64,000 nucleotides of DNA from Brevundimonas naejangsanensis DSM 23858 (lineage in GTDB: Bacteria > Pseudomonadota > Alphaproteobacteria > Caulobacterales > Caulobacteraceae): contig NZ_ATXN01000002.1 in the NCBI RefSeq assembly GCF_000421705.1, positions 186,001 to 250,000 on the forward strand, in the 5' to 3' direction. The notes beneath the pieces were generated by a model, which worked only from the letters and a program-made list of their open reading frames with translations, searched no databases and was not told the origin of the DNA. Made by a program: the position numbers and the translations under genes. This document shows, in pieces, positions 49,344 to 58,521 of the stretch; the stretch's first letter is position 1, and each line of letters begins with the position of its first letter.

Positions 49344-50825
49344 TTATCCGGCCAGGACCACCGGGCGACGCAGGAAGGCCGGGACGTCATCGCCGAAAGG
49401 ATTTCCGGCGAGAGACGCGGGCTGGCGGCCTTCAGCCTGGTTAGCCTTCTGAGGCGTTTTCTGGGCTGCTGGCGTCGTTTTGGCTTCGGTTTTATTGCGG
49501 CTGCGTGCGCGTTGAGGCGCCGCTTCGGCTTCGGGCGCGGGCGTCGGCGCTGTTTCGATCAGGGCTTCGGCTTCGACGGGCGCTTCTTCGACCGAACGGC
49601 GCGAACGGCTGCCGCGCTCGCTGCGTTCGCCGCGTCCACGGCCGCGGCTTGAGCGGCTGTCGTCGCGCGGGCGGTCCTTGATGGAGGCGAAGTCGATGCC
49701 GTCCAGCGGCAGTTCGACCGGCTCCTTCTTGATCAGCTTCAGCACCTTGTCCAACGACTTGTCGTCGGCGGGCGTCACGATCATGAAGGCCTCGCCCAGA
49801 CGCCCGGCGCGGCCGGTGCGGCCGATGCGGTGGACGTAGTCGTCGGCGTGGTGCGGAACGTCATAGTTGAAGACGTGGCTGACGGCCGGGATGTCCAGGC
49901 CGCGCGCGGCGACGTCCGAGGCGACCAGCAGCTTGAGTGCGCCGCTGCGGAAATCGGCCAGGGTCTTCATCCGCAGCGACTGGTCTAGATCGCCGTGAAT
50001 CGGCGCGGCGTCGAAGCCGTGGACCTGCAGAGACTTGGCGACGATGTCGACTTCCGACTTGCGGTTGCAGAAGACGATGCCGTTCTGCACGTCGCCGCGC
50101 TCGACCAGGGCGCGCAGGGCGGTGCGCTTGGCCTTGGGGTCCGAGGTCGGCAGGCGGGTGATGTGCTGGGTGATGGTGTCGGCGGTTGTGGCCGGGCGCG
50201 ACGCCTCGATCCGGGTCGGATCCTTGAGGAACTGCTGCGTCAGGCGGGTGATCTCCGGCGGCATGGTGGCCGAGAAGAACAGGGTCTGGCGACGCGGCGG
50301 CGTCAGCTTGAAGATGCGCTCGATGTCCGGGATGAAGCCCATGTCCAGCATCCGGTCGGCCTCGTCGACCACCATCAGCTCGACGCCGGTCAGCAGCATC
50401 TTGCCGCGGTCGAACAGGTCCAGCAGGCGCCCCGGCGTGGCGATCAGCACGTCCACGCCCTTGTTCAGGGCGGCGACCTGGTCGCCCATGGAGACGCCGC
50501 CGATCAGCAGCACCCAGTTCAACTTGGTGCCTTTGGCGTATTTGGCGAAGCTTTCGGCGACCTGATCGGCCAGTTCGCGGGTCGGCGCCAGCACCAGGGC
50601 GCGCGGCATCCGGGCGCGGGCGCGGCCCGAGGCCAGGCGGTCGACCATAGGCAGGGTGAAGGCGGCCGTCTTGCCAGTGCCGGTTTGGGCGATGCCGAGG
50701 ACATCGCGTCCGGCCAGGGCCACTGGAATGGCCTGTTCCTGAATGGGGGTGGCGGTCGTGTAGCCGGTATCGGCGACCGCTTGTAGGGTCGTGGGCGAAA
50801 GGCCCAGCTTGGAAAACTCAGTCAT
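49344..50825 (-). CDS. DEAD-box RNA helicase, RhlE-like
   Basis: This 493-residue ATP-dependent RNA helicase has all the core motifs: Q-motif (FSKLGLSP..PIQEQAIP), AQTGTGKT, PTRELADQ, VDEADRMLDMGF, SATMP, ARGLDIP and HRIGRTGRAG. The C-terminal 110 residues are a disordered Arg/Gly/Ala/Glu-rich tail with RGRGRGERSERGSRSRRS, likely RNA-binding. RhlE-like helicases act in ribosome assembly and RNA decay, often in the cold. A candidate promoter about 110 bases upstream implies a long leader. Confidence 0.93.
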   Translation of the reverse strand: MTEFSKLGLSPTTLQAVADTGYTTATPIQEQAIPVALAGRDVLGIAQTGTGKTAAFTLPMVDRLASGRARARMPRALVLAPTRELADQVAESFAKYAKGTKLNWVLLIGGVSMGDQVAALNKGVDVLIATPGRLLDLFDRGKMLLTGVELMVVDEADRMLDMGFIPDIERIFKLTPPRRQTLFFSATMPPEITRLTQQFLKDPTRIEASRPATTADTITQHITRLPTSDPKAKRTALRALVERGDVQNGIVFCNRKSEVDIVAKSLQVHGFDAAPIHGDLDQSLRMKTLADFRSGALKLLVASDVAARGLDIPAVSHVFNYDVPHHADDYVHRIGRTGRAGRLGEAFMIVTPADDKSLDKVLKLIKKEPVELPLDGIDFASIKDRPRDDSRSSRGRGRGERSERGSRSRRSVEEAPVEAEALIETAPTPAPEAEAAPQRARSRNKTEAKTTPAAQKTPQKANQAEGRQPASLAGNPFGDDVPAFLRRPVVLAG

Positions 50826-50936
50826 GCAGTCCTGAAGGGACGGAGGATAACGTTCGCAAACGCCGTTAGCTGACGGAACCGCCCCTCGTGGGCGAGCGGG
50901 CGGCGCGCATCGCCAGTCCTGTTCCGAGCTTGGGGC

Positions 50937-50966
50937 GGTATATGGAAAGCCCTACGCCTCAGTCAA
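50937..50966 (-). promoter_or_regulatory. Candidate promoter for the DEAD-box helicase gene
   Basis: On the minus strand TTGACT (complement of 50961-50966) and TATACC (complement of 50937-50942) are separated by 18 bases. The -10 box is about 112 bases before the start codon, so the mRNA would have an untranslated leader of about 100 bases. Such leaders are common for cold-inducible helicases. Confidence 0.4.
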
Positions 50967-51047
50967 GTATTTCCGTTCTAACGGCCTCGCTTGGCAACGG
51001 CGCCGCGGGCTGTATGGTCGCCTCGGGGACCGGGAGAAGGATGTCGA

Positions 51048-51419
51048 ATGCGCGCTGCCGTATTGATCGCGCTGATGCTTGCCGCGCCGCTTGGCGCCCA
51101 GGCGTCGGATCGCGGACGGGGTGTCGACGCCATGCAGGCGGCCTTTGGAAATACTGTCGTTTCCCACTATCCCGACGGCGATTGGGTCAAGCACTGGTTC
51201 GACCGCGACGGCGCCTATCGCGCCCTGTTTTCTGACGGACGCCGCCTGACCGCCCGGTGGGCGCGCGAAGGCGACAAGGTCTGCCTGAACGAGATTCGCC
51301 CGCGCATGATCATCTCGCGCTTCTGCACCCCCTATATCGAAGCCTCAGTGGGCGAGAGCTGGCCGGGTCGCGACCCTTTGGGGCGCCGCGTCCGTAATGA
51401 ACTAGTCGCGGGGCGCTGA
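51048..51419 (+). CDS. Small secreted protein of unknown function
   Basis: I do not recognise the function. The 123-residue product has a Sec signal peptide (MRAAVLIALMLAAPLGAQA, cleavage near residue 19). The mature part contains AMQAAFGNTVVSHYPDGDWVK and WFDRDGAYRALFSDGRRLTARW, beta-rich with alternating polarity. Two Cys (in DKVCLNEIRP and SRFCTPY) could form a disulfide. GAAGG lies seven bases upstream of ATG 51048. It is convergent with topA, separated by a terminator. A periplasmic location is likely. Confidence 0.75.
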   Translation: MRAAVLIALMLAAPLGAQASDRGRGVDAMQAAFGNTVVSHYPDGDWVKHWFDRDGAYRALFSDGRRLTARWAREGDKVCLNEIRPRMIISRFCTPYIEASVGESWPGRDPLGRRVRNELVAGR

Positions 51420-51480
51420 GCCGGAAAACCGCTCAGAATGTTCGGCGGCATGAGAGGTATTGGGGCGGCATCAAGAAAAA

Positions 51481-51506
51481 CGCCCCCGTTCATGAGAACG
51501 AGGGCG
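51481..51506. terminator. Terminator between the secreted protein gene and topA
   Basis: CGCCCCCGTT (51481-51490) pairs with AACGAGGGCG (51497-51506) with one mismatch around CATGAG. In the minus direction the stem is followed by a T-run (five A residues at 51476-51480 on the plus strand), so it is mainly the topA terminator. Confidence 0.75.
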
Positions 51507-51513
51507 CTTGATC

Positions 51514-54147
51514 TTAATCGGCGTCCGCAGCCTTGGCCTTCTTGGCGGGGGCCTTTTTAGCGGCCGGTTTCTTGGCCGCGGGCTCCTTCTTCGCAGCAGG
51601 CTTTTTCGCCGCCGCCTTCTTGGCGGGCGCCTTCTTCTTGGGCGCGGCGCCGGCCTTGGCGGCCAGCAGGGGCAGGGCGGCCTCCATCGTCATGTCTTCG
51701 GGCGCCGTGCCCTTGGGCAGGGTGGCGTTGATCTTGCCCGACTTGACGTAGGGGCCGTAGCGACCGGCCATGACCTGAACGGCCTCGCCCGTTTCCGGGT
51801 GGGCGCCCAGTTCCTTCAGCGGCGCGGCGGCCGAGGCGCGGCCTGCACGACCTGCGCGCTTTTCAGCCAGCAGGGCCACGGCGCGGTTCAGACCGACGTC
51901 GAACACTTCCTCGATGTCCGCGACGTTGGCGTAGGTGCCGGCGTGCGCCACGAACGGGCCATAGCGGCCCAGGCTGGCGGTGATCATCTTGCCGTCTTCG
52001 GGGTGCGGGCCCACGTCGCGCGGCAGGCTGAGCAGACGCAAAGCCTTCTCAAGATCCATCGACGTAGGGGTCCAGCCCTTGGGCAGGGACGAGCGCTTGG
52101 GCTTTTCCGCATCCGGCGGCGTGGTTTCGACATAGGGGCCGAAACGGCCGATCTTCAGGTGCACGGGCTGGCCGGTCGCCGGATCGACGCCCAGTTCGCG
52201 ATCGCCGCTCTCGGCGCCGCCGTCGGCTGCGTCGGGCGAAGCCACGGGGCGGGTGTATTTGCACTCCGGATAGCGCGAGCAGCCGATGAAGGCGCCGAAG
52301 CGGCTGGTCTTCAGGCTTAGTTGGCCTTCATGGCAGACCGGGCACTGGCGCGGGTCGGAGCCATCGCCCTTGTCGGGGAAGATGTGCGGGCCCAACGCTT
52401 CGTTCAGGTGATCAAGAATCGCCGTGGTGCGCAGCTCGCCTGCGGCCTGGGTCGCGGCGTGGAAATCCTGCCAGAAGCGGCGCAGCAGGGTTTTCCAGTC
52501 CAGATCGCCCGCCGACACCTCGTCCAGCTGGGTCTCCAGCGCGGCGGTGAAGTCGTACTCGACCCACTTGGCGAAGAACTGCTCAAGGAAGGCTGTGACC
52601 AGCCGTCCCTTGTCCTCGGGATAGAAGCGGTTCTTGTCCATGCGGACGTATTCGCGGTCCCGCAGCGTCGTCAAGATCGAGGCGTAGGTCGACGGACGGC
52701 CGATCCCCAGCTCTTCCAGCTTCTTGACCAGGGTGGCTTCGGAGAAGCGCGGCGGCGGCTCGGTGAAGTGTTGATCGGTGCGGATAGCCTCGACCTTGGC
52801 CTTGGCGCCTTCCTTCAGCGCAGGCAGGCGGCCGCCTTCGTCCTCGTCTTCCTCGGCGCCTTTCTGCTTTTCGTCGCGGCCTTCTTCATAGGCGGCGATA
52901 AAGCCGTCGAAGACCACGACCTGGCCGGTGGCGCGCAGGCCCGTCTGGCCGTCCGGCGTCTCGATCTCGACCGTGGTGCGGTCCAGACGCGCCGATTCCA
53001 TCTGCGACGCGATCATCCGCTTCCAGATCAGCTCATACAACCGCTGCAGATCGCTATCGAGCCGCAGGGTGTCGGGGCTGCGCAGGATGTTGGTCGGACG
53101 AATGGCTTCGTGCGCTTCCTGGGCGTTCTTGGCCTTGGTCTTGTAGTAGCGCGGCTCGGCCGGGACGTAGGCGGGGCCGAAGCGCTGGCCGATGGCCTCG
53201 CGGGCCTGGGCGATGCCTTCGGGCGTCACATAGACGCCGTCCGTACGCATATAGGTGATCAGGCCGCCGGTGTCGTCGACGCCTTCATACAGCTTCTGCG
53301 CCGCCTGCATGGTGCGCTGGGCGGTGAAGCCCAGCTTGCGCGCGGCTTCCTGTTGCAGGGTCGAGGTGGTGAAGGGCGGGGCGGGGGACCGCTTGGCCGG
53401 CTTCTTCTCGACCGATCTGATGGTGAAGTCGCCGCTGTGGACGGCCTCACGCGCGGCCATGGCCATGGCCTCGGACACGATGTCCAGACGCTGGATCCGC
53501 TTGCCTTCGTGCTTGACCAGGCGGGCGGTGAAGGGCGGGCTGTCCGCGATCAGGTCGGCCTCGACCGACCAGTATTCCTGCGCCTTGAACCGCTCGATCT
53601 CCATCTCGCGGTCGACGACGATGCGCAGGGCGACCGACTGGACGCGCCCGGCCGAGCGAGCGCCTGGCAGCTTGCGCCACAGCACCGGCGACAGGTTGAA
53701 GCCCACCAGATAGTCCAGCGCCCGGCGCGCCAGATAGGCGTCCACCAGCTCCATATCCAGCTGGCGCGGGTTGGCCATCGCCTCGAGCACCGCCGACTTG
53801 GTGATGGCGTTGAAGGTGACGCGCTGGACGTCCGTGTCCTTCAGCGCCTTCTTCTTGTTCAGGATTTCCAGAACGTGCCAGCTGATCGCCTCTCCCTCGC
53901 GGTCGGGGTCGGTGGCCAGGATGACGCGGTCGGCGGCCTTGGCGGCCTCGGCGATCTCGGACAGGCGCTTGGAGGCCTTGGCGTCGACTTCCCAATGCAT
54001 GGCGAAGTCATCGTCAGGCAGAACCGAGCCGTCCTTCGACGGCAGGTCGCGGACGTGGCCGTATGAAGCCAGAACCTTATAGTCCGAGCCCAGGTACTTA
54101 TTGATGGTCTTGGCCTTGGCGGGGCTCTCGACGATGACGAGATTCAT
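51514..54147 (-). CDS. topA: DNA topoisomerase I
   Basis: TopA relaxes negative supercoils. The 877-residue protein has a Toprim domain (VIVESPAKAKTINKYLG at the start, and ATDPDREGEAI), and the catalytic Tyr299 in GLITYMRTDG. After the core there is one clear C4 zinc-finger (CPVC..C...C, about 615-640). Several topoisomerase C-repeat-like segments follow (GRFGPYVE, GRYGPFVA, GRYGPYVK). The last 50 residues are a Lys/Ala/Pro repeat tail (AKKPAAKK), a DNA-binding feature seen in other high-GC bacteria. dprA lies upstream, beyond a small divergent gene. Confidence 0.97.
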   Translation of the reverse strand: MNLVIVESPAKAKTINKYLGSDYKVLASYGHVRDLPSKDGSVLPDDDFAMHWEVDAKASKRLSEIAEAAKAADRVILATDPDREGEAISWHVLEILNKKKALKDTDVQRVTFNAITKSAVLEAMANPRQLDMELVDAYLARRALDYLVGFNLSPVLWRKLPGARSAGRVQSVALRIVVDREMEIERFKAQEYWSVEADLIADSPPFTARLVKHEGKRIQRLDIVSEAMAMAAREAVHSGDFTIRSVEKKPAKRSPAPPFTTSTLQQEAARKLGFTAQRTMQAAQKLYEGVDDTGGLITYMRTDGVYVTPEGIAQAREAIGQRFGPAYVPAEPRYYKTKAKNAQEAHEAIRPTNILRSPDTLRLDSDLQRLYELIWKRMIASQMESARLDRTTVEIETPDGQTGLRATGQVVVFDGFIAAYEEGRDEKQKGAEEDEDEGGRLPALKEGAKAKVEAIRTDQHFTEPPPRFSEATLVKKLEELGIGRPSTYASILTTLRDREYVRMDKNRFYPEDKGRLVTAFLEQFFAKWVEYDFTAALETQLDEVSAGDLDWKTLLRRFWQDFHAATQAAGELRTTAILDHLNEALGPHIFPDKGDGSDPRQCPVCHEGQLSLKTSRFGAFIGCSRYPECKYTRPVASPDAADGGAESGDRELGVDPATGQPVHLKIGRFGPYVETTPPDAEKPKRSSLPKGWTPTSMDLEKALRLLSLPRDVGPHPEDGKMITASLGRYGPFVAHAGTYANVADIEEVFDVGLNRAVALLAEKRAGRAGRASAAAPLKELGAHPETGEAVQVMAGRYGPYVKSGKINATLPKGTAPEDMTMEAALPLLAAKAGAAPKKKAPAKKAAAKKPAAKKEPAAKKPAAKKAPAKKAKAADAD

Positions 54148-54243
54148 GGCGCTCTATCGGGGAAAAGGGGGCGCGAACGTGGTTGCGGCGCGGCCGGAAG
54201 TCAATCGGCGCATTTCAAGTGAGCAACCTTTCCGGGTAACGCG

Positions 54244-54255
54244 AGTTTGCAAACT
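54244..54255. promoter_or_regulatory. Perfect palindrome AGTTTGCAAACT upstream of the 61-residue gene
   Basis: A 12-base perfect dyad in an AT-richer stretch 45 bases before ATG 54300 and 96 bases before topA. A transcription-factor operator for the small gene, or for both divergent genes, is plausible. The factor is unknown. Confidence 0.4.
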
Positions 54256-54299
54256 ATTGTAAGTTGTGTTCCTCTGAGGCGTTCTCGGGAGGGTTGACG

Positions 54300-54485
54300 A
54301 TGAGCAAGACAGCACAGCGACGCCGCCAGGCGCCAAGCCCTGATCTTACGGACTATCCGGTTCGTGAATATGTGGCCGCCATGGCTATGGAACTGGCCGG
54401 AATGGCCCGCTGGGACGGGGATGAGAGGTTGGCCGGCATTCTTGAGAATGCGGCGGATATGGCTCGCCGCACCGCCCCTGCCTAG
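54300..54485 (+). CDS. Small 61-residue protein of unknown function
   Basis: I do not recognise this protein. It begins SKTAQRRRQAPSPDL (basic, probably disordered), followed by two short helical stretches: YVAAMAMELAGMARWDGD and ERLAGILENAADMARRT. GGGAGG lies seven bases before ATG 54300, which is a strong ribosome-binding site, so it is very likely expressed. The palindrome at 54244 is upstream. Its stop TAG shares CTAG with the dprA stop. It is divergent from topA. A small regulatory or protein-interaction factor is possible, but this is inference. Confidence 0.7.
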   Translation: MSKTAQRRRQAPSPDLTDYPVREYVAAMAMELAGMARWDGDERLAGILENAADMARRTAPA

Positions 54486-55570
54486 GTCGAGGCCATACCG
54501 CCGGGCAGCAAGGTCGCCCGCCCTGCGAGATCAAGCTCCAGCAGGGCGGCGGCTGTTTCCGCAATCGACAATCTGGCGGCGCGCGCCAGTTCGTCGCGGC
54601 TGACCGGCGAAGGGGACAGCAGGGCTTCTATCCGATCCAGCACCTCGTCATCGATCTTTTCAGGACGTCCGCCGTCGAACGGCGAATCAGCGGGCGGCTC
54701 TCGCAGAGTTTGCAGAGAGGCGAAGGATCGCTCTATATCCTCGATCCCTTCACACAGGATGGCGCCTTGGCGCAGCAGTTCGTTCGGCCCTTTGGAGCGC
54801 GGGTCCAGCGGCGAGCCGGGGACGGCGAACACGTCGCGGCCCTGTTCGCCCGCCAGCCGGGCGGTGATGAGAGAGCCGGACCGGATTTCAGCCTCCACGA
54901 CGACCACGCCGCGCGACAGGCCTGAAATAATGCGGTTGCGGCGCGGGAAGTCGCGCGCCTGCGCCCGCGCGCCGACAGGGCTTTCCGAGACGATGCAGCC
55001 TCGTTCGGCGATCTGGCGATACAGGTCGGCGTTGTCCGCCGGATAGATGTCGTCCACGCCGCCGCCCAGAACGGCCACCGTGCCGGTCCCCAGCGCGCCG
55101 AGATGCGCCGCCGCATCGACCCCGCGCGCCAGACCCGAGACGACGACATGGCCGCTTTCGCCCAGTTGTTGCGCCAGTCCGCGGGCTATGCGCTGGCCGC
55201 CCACCGAGGCGATGCGCGCGCCGACGATGGCCATGCAGGGGCGCTGCATCAACGCCGCGTCGCCGAGGATCCACAGCAGAGGCGGGGGTGGATCGACGGC
55301 CGCCAGGGCTTCGGGATAGGCGGCCTCGCCCCATAGGATCAGTCGCGCGCCGATGCGGGCGCCTGCTTCCAGTTCGGTTTCGACGGTTTCGGGCGCGGGG
55401 ACGGAATAGCTAGTGCGTCCCCGATTACGGATCAGATCGGGCAGGGCGTCCAGAGCGCGCTGGGCTGAACCGAACCGCTGCAACAGCTGGGAAAAGGCCA
55501 CAGGGCCGACGCGGTCGGTCCGGGCGAGCCGGAGACGGGCGAAACGCTCGGCCTCCGACAGCGGCGTCAC
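54482..55570 (-). CDS. dprA: DNA processing protein DprA
   Basis: DprA loads RecA on incoming single-stranded DNA during transformation. The 362-residue protein has an N-terminal helical domain, then the Rossmann DprA core: [76 protein letters not shown], and [24 protein letters not shown] (given here as separate segments). A winged-helix C-terminal domain ends the protein, as in Gram-negative relatives. ATG 55570 overlaps the plsY stop. Presence alone does not prove natural competence. Confidence 0.94.
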   Translation of the reverse strand: MTPLSEAERFARLRLARTDRVGPVAFSQLLQRFGSAQRALDALPDLIRNRGRTSYSVPAPETVETELEAGARIGARLILWGEAAYPEALAAVDPPPPLLWILGDAALMQRPCMAIVGARIASVGGQRIARGLAQQLGESGHVVVSGLARGVDAAAHLGALGTGTVAVLGGGVDDIYPADNADLYRQIAERGCIVSESPVGARAQARDFPRRNRIISGLSRGVVVVEAEIRSGSLITARLAGEQGRDVFAVPGSPLDPRSKGPNELLRQGAILCEGIEDIERSFASLQTLREPPADSPFDGGRPEKIDDEVLDRIEALLSPSPVSRDELARAARLSIAETAAALLELDLAGRATLLPGGMAST

Positions 55571-56205
55571 GCCTTCTTCGTCCCGATCTTGGGCTCGGCG
55601 CCTTTCAGCAGGCGGCCGATGTTCTCATGGTGGCGGATGAAGATCAGGACGGCTGTGAAGACCGCCATGATGAATATGGGCTGGGGCGTGGGCAGGCCCA
55701 GCGCGGGCAGGGGCAGCAGGGCGTAGAGCGGGGTCAGCGCCGCCGCCACCAGGGCCGACAGGGAGGAATAGCGCAGGGCGAAGGCCATGATCAGCCAAGT
55801 CGCCGCCGCCAGCAGGCCCAGCGGCCAGCACGCGGCCAGGATCAGGCCGAAGAAGGTCGCTACCCCCTTGCCGCCCTTGAAACCCAGCCAGACGGGGAAC
55901 AGGTGGCCCAGGAAGGCCGCGCCGCCGGCGATGGCGCCCGCGACGTCGGTTCCCAGCAGATGCCGCGCGATCAGCAGGGCGACCGCGCCCTTGCCCGCAT
56001 CAAGGATCAGGGTGGCGATGGCCAGATCCTTGCGCCCGGTGCGCAGGACGTTGGTCGCGCCGATATTGCCCGAGCCGATGTTGCGCACGTCGCCCGCACC
56101 CGCCGCGCGGGTCAGGACCACGCCGAACGGAATGGAGCCCAGCAGGTACCCGCCGACAGCCACAAGCCCGAGCGTAAGGAGCGCCGGCCCCGTCAGATCG
56201 TGCAA
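55567..56205 (-). CDS. plsY: Acyl-phosphate:glycerol-3-phosphate acyltransferase PlsY
   Basis: PlsY makes lysophosphatidate from acyl-phosphate, the first step in membrane lipid synthesis. The 212-residue integral membrane protein has about five helices. It carries the family motifs [30 protein letters not shown], and [13 protein letters not shown]. It starts at ATG 56205, 14 bases after pyrC, and overlaps dprA. The pyrB-pyrC-plsY-dprA-topA order is common in this group. Confidence 0.95.
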   Translation of the reverse strand: MHDLTGPALLTLGLVAVGGYLLGSIPFGVVLTRAAGAGDVRNIGSGNIGATNVLRTGRKDLAIATLILDAGKGAVALLIARHLLGTDVAGAIAGGAAFLGHLFPVWLGFKGGKGVATFFGLILAACWPLGLLAAATWLIMAFALRYSSLSALVAAALTPLYALLPLPALGLPTPQPIFIMAVFTAVLIFIRHHENIGRLLKGAEPKIGTKKA

Positions 56206-56219
56206 GTGATTCGCTCCCC

Positions 56220-57518
56220 TTAACGTGCGTCGTGGACGATGCGGCCCGAAACGACGGTGAGCAAGACCTTGCCTTGCAGCCGCCGCCCGTCAAAAGGCGA
56301 ATTTTTCGACTTGGAGCGCAGCGTCGCGGCGTCGATCACCACCGGCGCCCCGGCGTCGAACAGCACCAGATCGGCGGGCGACCCTTGCGACAGCTCCCCA
56401 GCCTCCAGACCCAGCAAGGCCGCCGGGCCCTGCGTCAGCGGCCGCAGCACGTCCAGCAGGTCCACGCCGTATTCGTGGTGCAGCGTCAGGGCGGCGGGCA
56501 GCAGGGTTTCCAGACCCACCGCGCCCGGCTCGGCCTCGGCGAAGGGACGGCGCTTGTTCTCGGCCGGTTCGGGGCAGTGGGCTGAGGTGATGACGTCGAT
56601 CAGGCCGTCGCGCGCCGCCTCGACCAGAGCCTGCCGGTCGCTCTCGGCGCGTAGCGGCGGGTCCAGCCGGTAGAAGGTGCGGTAGTCGCCGATGTCGATC
56701 TCGTTGAAGCACAGGTGGTTGATCGAGGCCGAGGCCGCAACCTCCAGCCCGCGCGCACGGGCGCGGGCCAGCGTCTCCAGCGCCCCTTCGGTCGAGATCT
56801 GGTCGATCAGGAAGCGTGCGCCGGTCTGCTCGACCAGGGCCAGGTCGCGCTCCAGCTGGATGCGCTCGGCGATGGCGGGCGCGCCCGACAGGCCCAGACG
56901 GGTCGCCAGTTCGCCCGAGGTCGCCACGGCGCCTTCCGACAGCCACGGCTCGGTTGGGCGGCAGGCGATCAGGGCGTTGAACGAGGCGGCGTAGCTCATC
57001 ACCCGTTGCAGGGTGCGGGTGTTGCGGATCACCCGGTCGCCGTCGGTGAAATACAGGGCGCCCGCCTCGTGCATCAGGCCGATCTCGGCCATGCGCTCGC
57101 CGTCGCGCGCTTGCGTGGCCGCGCCCGCCGCGCGGACGTGGACCAGATCAAGCGCGGCGCCGCGCCGCTGGATGTGGTCGATCATGGCCGGGTCGTCGAT
57201 GGCCGGATCGGTGTCCGGCTGGACGATGATGGTGGTGACGCCGCCCGCCGCCGCCGACAGGCTGGCCGACTTCAGCGTCTCCTTGGGTTCGTTGCCCGGC
57301 TCGCCGGTCTTGACCCGAATGTCGATCAGGCCGGGCGCCAGGCAGCGGCCTTCGGCGTCGATGATCTGCACGCCCTCGGGGCGTTGGGTCGCCTGTCCGT
57401 GGATGACCTCGACGATGCGGCCATTCTCGATCAGGACTGCGCCGGGGCCGTCATAGTCGCTGGCCGGGTCCAGCAGGCGGGCGTTGATGATAGCGATGGG
57501 CTGTTGAGCGGCGGTCAT
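56220..57518 (-). CDS. Dihydroorotase homologue lacking catalytic metal ligands (pyrC', structural partner of PyrB)
   Basis: This 432-residue protein has the class I DHOase fold and length. The invariant HxH after PGLID is R68-V-K70, the HVxHxST-type His is Gln240, and the catalytic Asp of the ATDHAP motif is Ala313 (TSAHCPEP). Only a His in SINHLC and one in TSAHCP remain. It should therefore not hydrolyse dihydroorotate. Inactive pyrC' proteins next to pyrB are known in Pseudomonas, where they stabilise aspartate transcarbamoylase. A true dihydroorotase must be encoded elsewhere. It overlaps pyrB in ATGA. Confidence 0.9.
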   Translation of the reverse strand: MTAAQQPIAIINARLLDPASDYDGPGAVLIENGRIVEVIHGQATQRPEGVQIIDAEGRCLAPGLIDIRVKTGEPGNEPKETLKSASLSAAAGGVTTIIVQPDTDPAIDDPAMIDHIQRRGAALDLVHVRAAGAATQARDGERMAEIGLMHEAGALYFTDGDRVIRNTRTLQRVMSYAASFNALIACRPTEPWLSEGAVATSGELATRLGLSGAPAIAERIQLERDLALVEQTGARFLIDQISTEGALETLARARARGLEVAASASINHLCFNEIDIGDYRTFYRLDPPLRAESDRQALVEAARDGLIDVITSAHCPEPAENKRRPFAEAEPGAVGLETLLPAALTLHHEYGVDLLDVLRPLTQGPAALLGLEAGELSQGSPADLVLFDAGAPVVIDAATLRSKSKNSPFDGRRLQGKVLLTVVSGRIVHDAR

Positions 57519-58498
57519 GCGGCGCCTCCCGCGCGGCGGTGGGCGAGGGCGGCCAGAACGGCCATGCGGGCGGCGACGCCCATCTCGACCTGATCCTGGA
57601 TCAGGGAGACGCTCAGATCGTCGGCCACGTCGGAATCGATCTCCACGCCCCGGTTCATCGGGCCGGGGTGCATGACTTTGGCGTTCGGCGCGGCCCAGGC
57701 CAGTTTTTCGCGGTCCAGACCCCAGAAACGGAAATACTCCCGCGTCGAGGGGATCAGGGCGCCCGCCATCCGCTCCAGCTGAAGGCGCAGCATCATGACC
57801 ACGTCACAACCGGCCAGACCCTCCTTCATGTCGTGGAAGACCTCGCAGCCCCAGCGGTCGGCGTCGCCGGGCACCAGCGTCGGCGGCCCGATCAGCCGCA
57901 CCCGCGCGCCCATCATCTGCAGCAGGGCGACGTTCGAGCGCGCCACGCGGCTGTGGGCGATGTCGCCGCAGATGGCGACGCTCAACCCGCCCACATCGCC
58001 GAAGGCGCGGCGGATGGACAGCAGGTCCAACAGGGCCTGCGTCGGGTGTTCGTGCCGCCCGTCGCCCGCGTTGACCACGGCGCAACCGACCTTCTGCGAC
58101 AGCAGGTCCACCGCGCCGGAAGAGGCGTGGCGCACCACCAGAATCTCCGGCTTCATGGCGTTCAGCGTCACGGCGGTGTCGATCAGCGTCTCGCCCTTCT
58201 TCACCGAGGAAGAGGCGACCGGCATGGTCACGACGTCGGCGCCCAGACGCTTGGCCGCGATCTCGAAGGAGGAACTGGTCCGCGTCGAGTTCTCGAAGAA
58301 CAGGTTTACGACCGTCTGGCCGCGCATCAGGTCCACGCCCTTGGCTGACTGCCTGTTAAAGTCGACGAAGGCGTCGGCCAGGTCCAGCAAGGCCAAGGCG
58401 GCCGGCGGATGAAGGTCTCCGGCGGCGAGGAAGTGGTCGCGAGGAAACGGCGTCAGCCGTTCCTTGATGAGATCGGTGACAGGCGCTGCGTGGGTCAT
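57515..58498 (-). CDS. pyrB: Aspartate carbamoyltransferase catalytic subunit
   Basis: PyrB joins carbamoyl-phosphate and aspartate in pyrimidine synthesis. The 327-residue protein has the carbamoyl-P binding motif [13 protein letters not shown], the HPTQALLDL motif and [12 protein letters not shown]. It starts at ATG 58498; a longer frame upstream runs antisense-unlike into the AEC gene and is not needed. No pyrI regulatory subunit gene is adjacent. It overlaps the inactive DHOase gene, the usual arrangement for the ATCase-pyrC' complex. Confidence 0.96.
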   Translation of the reverse strand: MTHAAPVTDLIKERLTPFPRDHFLAAGDLHPPAALALLDLADAFVDFNRQSAKGVDLMRGQTVVNLFFENSTRTSSSFEIAAKRLGADVVTMPVASSSVKKGETLIDTAVTLNAMKPEILVVRHASSGAVDLLSQKVGCAVVNAGDGRHEHPTQALLDLLSIRRAFGDVGGLSVAICGDIAHSRVARSNVALLQMMGARVRLIGPPTLVPGDADRWGCEVFHDMKEGLAGCDVVMMLRLQLERMAGALIPSTREYFRFWGLDREKLAWAAPNAKVMHPGPMNRGVEIDSDVADDLSVSLIQDQVEMGVAARMAVLAALAHRRAGGAA

Positions 58499-58521
58499 TG
58501 AGACGCCGCTATAGGCGGGAC

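Noticed and set aside
52321..54066. A 581-codon open frame on the plus strand, opposite topA
   Set aside because: topA is certain on the minus strand. The frame is a codon-bias shadow with no family features and no ribosome-binding site.
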